Assembly (NCBI GenBank): GCA_027074515.1
Contig: JALTCQ010000088.1
Span: forward strand, 1 to 6,637
Direction of reading: 5' to 3'
Origin: Microcaldota archaeon
GTDB lineage: Archaea > Iainarchaeota > Iainarchaeia > JAADDC01
Length of the DNA: 6,637 nt
In this document: piece after piece, positions 1 through 4,404 of the stretch
How positions within the stretch are numbered: the first letter of the stretch is position 1
How the letters are laid out: each line of letters begins with the position of its first letter
The notes under the pieces: generated by a model
Told to the model about the DNA's origin: nothing
Databases searched by the model: none
What the model saw: the letters and a program-made list of their open reading frames with translations, nothing else
Made by a program: the position numbers and the translations under genes

Positions 1-81
1 TCGATAACCTGGCTGAGCAAAACGAACGCAGAACAAGAACAATCACGAGAAGGGACGAGCCACCAAAAGGTAGTGTACAGG

Positions 82-105
82 GGGTTATAGGGGGCAGTAG
101 CCCCC
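82..105. repeat. Hairpin repeat element, copy 1
   Basis: A GGGTTATAGGGG leader at 82-93 runs into a perfect 6-bp inverted repeat: gggggc (90-95), loop agta, gccccc (100-105). The same layout recurs at 174-195, where the leader is again gggttatagggg followed by a 5-bp GC stem with a four-base loop. Two copies about 92 bp apart flanking a tRNA suggest a small dispersed repeat or a repeated RNA structure. Function is unknown. Confidence 0.6.
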
Positions 106-141
106 GCAAATTGTGCAAAACAGAAACTAGCGAATGGGTAT

Positions 142-162
142 TGTGGGTTCGAAGAACCCACA
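142..162. repeat. Perfect 9-bp inverted repeat
   Basis: The arms tgtgggttc (142-150) and gaacccaca (154-162) are exact reverse complements with a three-base loop, gaa. As RNA from either strand it would fold into a stable hairpin. It lies between the two copies of the GGGTTATAGGGG element and 35 bp beyond the tRNA 3' end. No T-tract follows on either strand, so a simple intrinsic terminator is not clear. Confidence 0.6.
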
Positions 163-173
163 CATACACGGTA

Positions 174-195
174 GGGTTATAGGGGCGATAGCCCC
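174..195. repeat. Hairpin repeat element, copy 2
   Basis: The gggttatagggg leader (174-185) overlaps a 5-bp inverted repeat: ggggc (182-186), loop gata, gcccc (191-195). It begins one base beyond the 3' end of the tRNA-Ala, so on the minus strand the tRNA would be followed at once by this hairpin. It resembles the element at 82-105 and, in its GGGGC/GCCCC core, the hairpin at 302-322. A role in 3' processing or termination of the tRNA transcript is possible but unproven. Confidence 0.55.
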
Positions 196-196
196 A

Positions 197-270
197 TGGA
201 CCCGCCGGGATTTGAACCCGGGGCCTCCCGCGTGCGAGGCGGGCGCTCTGCCGGACTGAGCTACGGGCCC
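197..270 (-). tRNA. tRNA-Ala, anticodon CGC
   Basis: The minus strand folds into a complete 74-nt cloverleaf. It has a 7-bp acceptor stem (GGGCCCG with CGGGTCC), a 4-bp D stem (GCTC/GAGC), a 5-bp anticodon stem (CCCGC/GCGGG) with loop CTCGCAC, a five-base variable loop, and a 5-bp T stem (CCGGG/CCCGG) with loop TTCAAAT. The anticodon CGC (234-236) reads the alanine codon GCG. The third acceptor pair is G-U, the classic G3-U70 identity element for alanyl-tRNA synthetase, which independently supports alanine. The discriminator is A, and CCA is not encoded (TGG follows), so it would be added after transcription. No intron is present. No clear TATA box sits at the usual distance upstream, so it may be transcribed with a long leader or from the operon beginning at sepF. 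Confidence 0.97.
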
Positions 271-271
271 A

Positions 272-288
272 GGCCAACTTCTTTGGCC
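272..288. repeat. Perfect 6-bp inverted repeat beside tRNA 5' end
   Basis: The arms ggccaa (272-277) and ttggcc (283-288) are perfect complements around a five-base loop. The repeat starts two bases from the 5' end of the tRNA-Ala and is the closest of three back-to-back hairpins upstream of it. In a precursor transcript it would stack next to the RNase P cleavage site. Confidence 0.5.
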
Positions 289-301
289 GCGCGAGCGCGG
301 C
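286..301. repeat. GC-rich 6-bp inverted repeat
   Basis: The arms gccgcg (286-291) and cgcggc (296-301) are perfect complements around cgag. It overlaps the hairpin at 272-288 by three bases, so the two are probably alternative or partly exclusive folds. It belongs to the hairpin cluster upstream of the tRNA. Confidence 0.45.
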
Positions 302-322
302 TATGGGGCTTCCAGCCCCATA
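302..322. repeat. Perfect 9-bp inverted repeat, GGGGC core
   Basis: The arms tatggggct (302-310) and agccccata (314-322) are exact complements with a three-base loop. The GGGGC...GCCCC core resembles the two hairpin elements on the other side of the tRNA. It lies between the stop of the RadA/KaiC-like gene and the tRNA and could form in a read-through transcript from that operon. Confidence 0.55.
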
Positions 323-403
323 CTCACAATCTATGGCACATAACGCGATCACGGTGCAGAGCAAATCAAAGAACGGCAGAAGATGTTTAAAAGTTGATCG
401 TCG

Positions 404-1111
404 TCAGAGGGACTCCACTTCCATGCCCTCGCGCTCGATATAGACGGAGAGACGGTCGAGAGGATGGTGCGTGGCGCGCATCTTTGGGATTCTCAGACCT
501 CTCTGGGTTACACCGCCCACGTCCTCGTAGTAGAAGAGCTCGATGACACCGTCAGAGATGGATTCATACGTGGAAATAGCAGGGTCGTCAGGGAGCACAG
601 TCACGTACAGAAGGATGCCTAAGGACTTGGCGAGGTCCGAAAGCGTACGGAGAACCTGTTGCACAACCGCGCGCACGTCAATCTCCGTGTGAAGACCCAA
701 AGAACGGGCAAGGTATAGGGAGATCGTCGTCATGGAGTCTATGGCCACGCGCTTAGCGCCAGTGGACTTTATGATGTATTCCAAGCGTTCCTTAAGCGTA
801 TCCAGGCGATCGGGCCGAAAACGCTCGTACTCTTGCTCGCTTAGGTAGTATATGTATATTTTCTTTTCCCTCTGGAGCGCGGGCACGTCCCAGCCAAAGA
901 TCGCCGAGTACCATCCGATAGTCTGCGGTGCCTCGTCAAAGGTGAAGTAGATACCCGTATCGCCGGTGAGCGCAGCTGCATAAATGGACTGAAGGACGAA
1001 TATCGTCTTCCCCACGCCCGGAGCACCCTTGACAAGAACGAGGGACCCTTCAACGGGGCCTCCCTGCAGGGCAGAATCAAGCCCGGGGATGTGCGTGGGG
1101 ATCCTTTGCAT
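404..1111 (-). CDS. RadA/KaiC-like RecA-superfamily ATPase
   Basis: This 235-residue protein is a single RecA-fold ATPase of the archaeal RadA/KaiC-like group. Walker A is GAPGVGKT (29-36). A KaiC-type acidic pair, D59-E60 in FTFDEAP, follows and probably includes the catalytic glutamate. Walker B ends at D125 (RVAIDS), and a KaiC-like KMRATHH motif lies near the C-terminus. Length fits one complete domain, unlike the two-domain cyanobacterial KaiC. The ATG start is backed by GAGGTG five bases upstream. It is the last gene of the sepF operon, 15 bp after the tail-anchored protein gene. Single-domain relatives include archaellum ArlH and many uncharacterised proteins; no archaellum genes are nearby, so ArlH is unlikely. 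The ATPase fold is sure. A role in regulating division or the membrane partner is inference from gene order. Confidence 0.9.
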   Translation of the reverse strand: MQRIPTHIPGLDSALQGGPVEGSLVLVKGAPGVGKTIFVLQSIYAAALTGDTGIYFTFDEAPQTIGWYSAIFGWDVPALQREKKIYIYYLSEQEYERFRPDRLDTLKERLEYIIKSTGAKRVAIDSMTTISLYLARSLGLHTEIDVRAVVQQVLRTLSDLAKSLGILLYVTVLPDDPAISTYESISDGVIELFYYEDVGGVTQRGLRIPKMRATHHPLDRLSVYIEREGMEVESL

Positions 1112-1126
1112 GGAAACACCTCAGCC

Positions 1127-1831
1127 TTAGAACAGGCCCAACCATTTTAGGAAGAGGAGAAATATAAGCACGATGATTCCCCACATGGCCCAGTGGGGGA
1201 TGTGAAGGACGTCTGCGAGGAGGTTTATATACTTCACCCAGCCAGAGGGGGAGTGCAACTCTTGCAACACCTCTGCGGTGATCTCGTACCAGCCCAACTC
1301 CCTCTCAGGCACCTGCTCCGCACCGAAGAGCGTGCCAGAAACTGCATCTATATCTAAACGGTACGTTCCACTCTGAACGTCCACCCAGACACGCCAGAGG
1401 GGCCAGAGGTACACTTCACCTCCCACTATCTTGATGTTCTGACGCGGTACGCCGAGCAGGGAAGAGAGTTTCACCGTGGCGAGCTCCTTCGCCTCGTCCT
1501 TAGATATGACAACGTCCTTTGCCTCGAACTTGTACTCGTGCTGGGGTTCCTGGGTCAGATCTATGGGCATCTCGTCCAAAACGTAGGGTACGGCCTCCCA
1601 GACCTTCCCGTTGGTCGCATCAATGGCTATTTTGCCGGAAGTTTCGTTGGTCACCACGCCGTTCTGCTCGTAGAACGCCTCGTAGGTAAATATCCATATG
1701 GGCACGTAGACAAGCTTCACTGTACCAGTCTTGAAGTGGTGCCAGTGCTTCTTCTTGAGGGTGGATGCCACTGCCTTGGAAACGGCGTCAAGGGGAAAAG
1801 AAAGAACGGGCGCAGGATACTGCAGCCTCAT
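1127..1831 (-). CDS. Tail-anchored membrane protein, PepSY-like repeats
   Basis: I do not recognise a named family for this 234-residue protein. It has no signal peptide and one hydrophobic segment at the extreme C-terminus (about 213-231), so it should be tail-anchored with its soluble part in the cytoplasm. That part has two related units: P44-I-W46...I70-D71-A72-x2-G75 and P144-L-W146...I161-D162-A163-V-S-G166. The second follows a helix-like stretch starting ISKDEAKELA (109-118) and resembles a PepSY-type domain. Similar units occur at the C-terminus of the HerA-like ATPase in this window. Its ATG overlaps the sepF stop in an ATGA, implying translational coupling, and the RadA/KaiC-like ATPase gene follows 15 bp on. 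It may be a membrane adaptor linking SepF or the ATPases to the membrane; this is inference. The PepSY comparison is by eye only. Confidence 0.85.
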   Translation of the reverse strand: MRLQYPAPVLSFPLDAVSKAVASTLKKKHWHHFKTGTVKLVYVPIWIFTYEAFYEQNGVVTNETSGKIAIDATNGKVWEAVPYVLDEMPIDLTQEPQHEYKFEAKDVVISKDEAKELATVKLSSLLGVPRQNIKIVGGEVYLWPLWRVWVDVQSGTYRLDIDAVSGTLFGAEQVPERELGWYEITAEVLQELHSPSGWVKYINLLADVLHIPHWAMWGIIVLIFLLFLKWLGLF

Positions 1832-2187
1832 TGTGACCGACGCTTAACGATCTTTATGCCCGCAGGCGTGATCAGGATGTAGAACTCGGAGATCCTCGCT
1901 ATGTCACCGCCCATGCCGAGAACGGTCTCCTTAATGCGAGTAACCACGTCCTTGAGGCCAATAGCGTTCTTCGTGGACATGGGACGTATGTTGAGGAGCA
2001 CGATGTTGCCCTTGTTGATCTCGGAAATGATCTTGTCGTAGTCTTGGGACGATTTGAGCGCGATGGGCTTGACGTAGCGCTCCGCCTCCTCCTCTTCGAT
2101 CTCGTCCTCCTCTCCCAGAGAGTTGAGGAACTCCTCAATGTCCGGTTCCTGGGACTGCCCGCCGAAAAACTTGTCAAGGAAACCCAT
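1828..2187 (-). CDS. sepF: SepF, archaeal FtsZ membrane anchor
   Basis: SepF tethers FtsZ to the cytoplasmic membrane at the division site and is the main FtsZ anchor in FtsZ-dividing archaea. The 119-residue protein has the expected order: a short amphipathic N-terminus, MGFLDKFFGG, suited to membrane insertion; a strongly acidic linker (about 15-35, including EEDEIEEEEAER); and a compact globular core (about 38-116) with the family stretch NIVLLNIRPM and a C-terminal FYILITPAGIKIV strand region. I chose the ATG at 2187 rather than the GTG at 2199. It leaves the membrane-targeting sequence at the very N-terminus, and the GAGGTG Shine-Dalgarno overlaps the earlier GTG. It is the first gene of a minus-strand operon and overlaps the next gene by four bases. 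The gene is divergent from orc1/cdc6. No FtsZ gene is in the window. Confidence 0.93.
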   Translation of the reverse strand: MGFLDKFFGGQSQEPDIEEFLNSLGEEDEIEEEEAERYVKPIALKSSQDYDKIISEINKGNIVLLNIRPMSTKNAIGLKDVVTRIKETVLGMGGDIARISEFYILITPAGIKIVKRRSQ

Positions 2188-2202
2188 GATCATCACCACC
2201 TC
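2185..2202 (-). promoter_or_regulatory. Start-deciding RBS of sepF
   Basis: On the minus strand GAGGTG (2202-2197) and GGTGAT (2197-2192) both match the complement of the archaeal 16S 3' end and precede the ATG at 2187. The same GTGAT-NNTC-ATG layout precedes L44e and the HerA-like gene. This argues that in all three genes the in-frame GTG inside the ribosome-binding site is not the start. Confidence 0.6.
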
Positions 2203-2208
2203 AATACT

Positions 2209-2218
2209 CTATAAGAAC
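2209..2218 (+). promoter_or_regulatory. Possible TATA box for orc1/cdc6
   Basis: The A/T-rich tctataagaa is centred about 45 bp before the orc1/cdc6 ATG. Archaeal transcription normally starts about 25 bp after the TATA box, which would give a leader near 20 nt, enough to include the AGGTGG ribosome-binding site. Assigned by position and composition only; no BRE was confirmed. Confidence 0.3.
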
Positions 2219-2231
2219 ATTCACACAAAGG

Positions 2232-2240
2232 AATTAATAA
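2232..2240 (-). promoter_or_regulatory. Possible TATA box for the sepF operon
   Basis: Read on the minus strand this is TTATTAATT, about 49 bp upstream of the chosen sepF ATG. Expected spacing would put transcription start near 2210, leaving a short leader that includes GAGGTG. It interleaves with the candidate box for the divergent orc1/cdc6 gene, so the two promoters share about 70 bp. Confidence 0.3.
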
Positions 2241-2257
2241 CGGTTTAGGTGGGCGGG

Positions 2258-3457
2258 ATGATTGACGAGATTCTCGAGCGCCAGATAAAGGGGCACACGG
2301 TGTTCAAAAACCGCGATGCGCTCTCCCCACACTACATTCCCGACCACCTGCCATACAGGGAGGAGCAGATAGAGGAACTGACCAAAACAATCGCTCCCGT
2401 GCTATCTGGCAAGAAACCGGAGAACGTCTTTATATACGGCAAGACGGGAACCGGGAAAACTAGTGTAGCCAAGTTCGTGGCCCGAAAGGTCAAGGAGTTC
2501 GCGCAGAAGCACGGCATAAGCGTGGAGGTCATATACCTCAACTGCCGCATGCACAACACCCGCACAAACGTTTTTGTCAAGATTGCAAAGGAACTAAGGG
2601 AAGAGGAGAACTTCTTGGGCTTGCCCACATCTTACATCTACGAGAGGATCCTTGACGAGGTTAGAAAAAGGAATCTACGCCTCATAATCATCCTCGACGA
2701 GATAGACATGCTGAAGAACATAGCAGACACCGTTTACGGTCTAAACAGGGCTAACGACGAGCTGGAGAACGGCTCCATATCCATCATAGGCATATCAAAC
2801 GTCCTGACGCTGAAGGACCGCCTGGACGCGAGGACAAAGAGCACTTTGTGCCAAAAGGAAATGGTCTTCCCGCCCTACGACGCGGAAGGCCTGAGAAAGA
2901 TCCTGGAAGATCGTGCAAGAATCGCCTTCAAGGAGGGGGCGGTGGACCCAGCAGTCATAGCGAAGACGGCGGCCTTCGCGGCGAGGCAGTCCGGAGACGC
3001 GAGGTATGCACTGCAACTCCTTCTACGTGCGGGAGACGTGGCGGACGAGGAAGGTGCAGAGAAGGTAACCGTGGAGCACCTGGAGAAGGCGAAGGAGAAG
3101 GTAGAAGAAGACATCATACTGGACATGGTGTCACAGCTGCCGCTGAACCAGAAGATCGTGCTCTTGGCCATCGCCCAGTTAGCAGAAAAGAACGCAGGTA
3201 TGCGCCTATTTGGAGAAGGAAAGCCCGTGCTCACGTCGGGCGAGGTGTACACGGCATATACTCAACTGGCAGACCAGCTGGGCAGAGACGCGGTGTCGGA
3301 CCGTTGGTTCAGGGAGTACATATCGGAGCTAGCGATGTACGGGCTGTTGCACGTGGAGCAGGCGGGAAAGGGATTCCGGGGCAACACCAGGCTCATACGG
3401 CTGAAGTTTGACCCGGAGAAGATCCGCGCGGTGCTGGAACGGAGCCTGCTAAATTAA
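2258..3457 (+). CDS. cdc6: Orc1/Cdc6 replication initiator ATPase
   Basis: This is the archaeal initiator that binds origin DNA and helps load the MCM helicase. The 399-residue product is full length for the family. An AAA+ module comes first, with Walker A GKTGTGKT (61-68), Walker B ending DEID (147-150), sensor 1 asparagine N181 in GISN, the initiator-type stretch DRLDARTKSTL just after, and a sensor 2 region around SGDARYALQLL. A C-terminal winged helix follows, with a likely wing near GKGFRGNTRLIRL. I chose the ATG at 2258 because AGGTGG (2247-2252) sits six bases before it and overlaps the alternative GTG at 2249. It is divergent from the sepF operon. In many archaea this gene lies next to the origin, but I saw no convincing origin recognition boxes in the short intergenic regions here. 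Confidence 0.96.
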   Translation: MIDEILERQIKGHTVFKNRDALSPHYIPDHLPYREEQIEELTKTIAPVLSGKKPENVFIYGKTGTGKTSVAKFVARKVKEFAQKHGISVEVIYLNCRMHNTRTNVFVKIAKELREEENFLGLPTSYIYERILDEVRKRNLRLIIILDEIDMLKNIADTVYGLNRANDELENGSISIIGISNVLTLKDRLDARTKSTLCQKEMVFPPYDAEGLRKILEDRARIAFKEGAVDPAVIAKTAAFAARQSGDARYALQLLLRAGDVADEEGAEKVTVEHLEKAKEKVEEDIILDMVSQLPLNQKIVLLAIAQLAEKNAGMRLFGEGKPVLTSGEVYTAYTQLADQLGRDAVSDRWFREYISELAMYGLLHVEQAGKGFRGNTRLIRLKFDPEKIRAVLERSLLN

Positions 3458-3463
3458 CAATAA

Positions 3464-3473
3464 AAAGCTTTTC
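3464..3473 (+). promoter_or_regulatory. A/T-rich palindrome, possible L44e promoter element
   Basis: The palindrome aaaagctttt lies in an A-rich run (from about 3458) seven bases after the orc1/cdc6 stop and about 40 bp before the L44e ATG. That distance suits a TATA element giving a short leader with GTGGTGAT. The T-rich half could alternatively help end the orc1/cdc6 transcript. Both readings are tentative. Confidence 0.3.
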
Positions 3474-3507
3474 TCACCATGCTTTTAGCCGTAGAGTGGT
3501 GATTCTC

Positions 3508-3810
3508 ATGAAGATACCCAAGAAGATCAAGCTATACTGTCCGAAATGCGGCAAGCACACGATCCACACGCTCAAGGAGTACAAGAAGAAGAACCCGCGC
3601 GGCCTCTCCTGGGGTGAGCGCCACAAGAAGGCCAAGAAGGTTCACGGATACGGTGCAAACAAGATCAAGGCCCACAAGGTCACCCAAGTCTACAAGCAGA
3701 ACAAGAGGCCCACGTACATCGCTATTTGCTCCGAGTGTGGTCACAAGCACATGTTCGTCATAGACAAGCGCATGAAGAAGCCGGAGCTCGTCAGCGTTTC
3801 TGGCCACTAA
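3508..3810 (+). CDS. rpl44e: 50S ribosomal protein L44e
   Basis: This small basic large-subunit protein (eL42 in unified naming) sits near the E site in archaeal and eukaryotic ribosomes. The 100-residue product has the family's zinc-binding cysteine pairs, C11-x2-C14 (CPKCGKHT) and C74-x2-C77 (CSECGHKH), with the basic middle region typical of the family (HKVTQVYKQNKRP). Length is near the usual 90-100. The start is the ATG at 3508; an in-frame GTG at 3496 lies within the ribosome-binding site GTGGTGAT and is unlikely. In many euryarchaea this gene leads an operon with S27e and eIF2-alpha. Here it is followed by a hairpin and a convergent gene, so that linkage is lost. It follows orc1/cdc6 by 50 bp. 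Confidence 0.97.
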   Translation: MKIPKKIKLYCPKCGKHTIHTLKEYKKKNPRGLSWGERHKKAKKVHGYGANKIKAHKVTQVYKQNKRPTYIAICSECGHKHMFVIDKRMKKPELVSVSGH

Positions 3811-3818
3811 ACGCAAAG

Positions 3819-3838
3819 AGGTGCCTAAAACGGCACCT
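3819..3838. terminator. Hairpin between convergent genes
   Basis: The arms aggtgcc (3819-3825) and ggcacct (3832-3838) are perfect 7-bp complements around a six-base loop. It lies between the stops of L44e (+) and the 187-residue protein (-). T-rich gattattttatta follows on the plus strand, making it mainly an L44e terminator candidate; the minus-strand flank is less T-rich. Archaeal termination depends more on T-tracts than hairpins, so the role is probable rather than certain. Confidence 0.5.
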
Positions 3839-3840
3839 GA

Positions 3841-4404
3841 TTATTTTATTACAACCGTTTTCTCTGGTGGCTCAAGGTATATGCCCGCATCTATGACGCC
3901 CGGCACGTCGCGGAGCACGTGCGCAAGGTGGAAGTAGTCGTCGTCCAAGGGCTTAAGCTTTACGAGCACGTGGCCCATGTAGTTTCTCCTTTTGTCCAAA
4001 ACCTCGCCGTAGAGGGAAAGCTCGTCCAGCGTGTAATCCAAGAACTGAGGAACGGTCTCCACAAGAACGGCCTTCACGTTGTTAGTCACGAAGGCCCAGA
4101 AGTGTTCTGACATCTTAGCCATGATCCTATCGGCGAAGACGGAGTCGCTCTGGGATTGAAGCAAATAATCGGGACCCTTGTACTCCGCCTGAAGGATGAA
4201 ATATGTGGGATAGCCACGGACGACAGGAATGTCCAGCTCCGTGGCCCAGCGGATCTGTAGGGGAGAGAGGGGGATGAGACGGAGGGAAGCACCCTCCTGG
4301 TTAGCGTATGCAACCGCTGAAACGAGTTCTTTTTCCAAGCGTCCGCCAGAGATCGCTATGGTCCCGCGCTTTGGCAAAAGTTCAGCGAGCTCAGGCGCGT
4401 TCAT
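3841..4404 (-). CDS. Uncharacterised protein coupled to HerA-like gene
   Basis: I do not recognise this 187-residue protein. It looks soluble, with no signal peptide or membrane segment. Alternating hydrophobic strands and helices suggest an alpha/beta fold: GTIAISGG (14-21), ASLRLIPL (39-46), IPVVRGYPTYFILQAEY (59-75), KAVLVE (111-116) and YMGHVLVKLKPLDDDYF (142-158). Acidic residues cluster at D154-D156, but I see no established nuclease or nucleotide-binding motif. Its ATG overlaps the stop of the HerA-like gene in an ATGA, and GGGGG lies just upstream within that gene, so translation is probably coupled and the product may work with the ATPase. The usual HerA partner is the nuclease NurA; this protein is shorter and lacks a visible NurA signature, so I do not call it NurA. 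Confidence 0.8.
   Translation of the reverse strand: MNAPELAELLPKRGTIAISGGRLEKELVSAVAYANQEGASLRLIPLSPLQIRWATELDIPVVRGYPTYFILQAEYKGPDYLLQSQSDSVFADRIMAKMSEHFWAFVTNNVKAVLVETVPQFLDYTLDELSLYGEVLDKRRNYMGHVLVKLKPLDDDYFHLAHVLRDVPGVIDAGIYLEPPEKTVVIK

Larger units (their letters stand above)
1..196. other. Non-coding stretch with clustered short hairpins
   Basis: No credible protein gene is visible here on either strand. Bases 1-81 show nothing I can interpret; they could be the flank of a gene outside the window. Bases 82-195 hold three perfect inverted repeats (listed separately), all downstream of the tRNA-Ala gene as that gene is read. The stretch could therefore be a structured trailer of the tRNA transcript, a set of terminators, or a small dispersed repeat family. 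Only the inverted repeats are seen directly; any role is inference. Confidence 0.5.

Noticed and set aside
82..322. CRISPR array
   Set aside because: The repeats are hairpins of differing sequence and spacing. There is no regular direct repeat of 24-37 bp with unique spacers, and no cas gene.
196..390. Plus-strand 64-codon open frame over the tRNA
   Set aside because: It is antisense to the tRNA-Ala and runs through the hairpins. The PGFEPG-type peptide at its start is a well-known artefact of translating the complement of a tRNA T arm.
404..1111. ArlH (archaellum ATPase)
   Set aside because: Length and fold would fit, but no archaellum genes are nearby and the operon belongs to sepF. A general RadA/KaiC-like call is safer.
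2848..3411. Plus-strand 187-codon frame overlapping orc1/cdc6
   Set aside because: It is out of frame with the initiator, and its composition (R, G and E rich, no domain) is typical of a frame-shifted shadow. The initiator's AAA+ and winged-helix regions are intact.
1..3507. Replication origin beside orc1/cdc6
   Set aside because: Intergenic spaces next to the gene are only 50-70 bp and I saw no repeated origin recognition boxes or extended A/T-rich unwinding element. An origin could still lie outside the window.
3841..4404. NurA nuclease as partner of the HerA-like gene
   Set aside because: The protein has only 187 residues and shows no N-terminal D-x-G type nuclease motif or the length expected of NurA.
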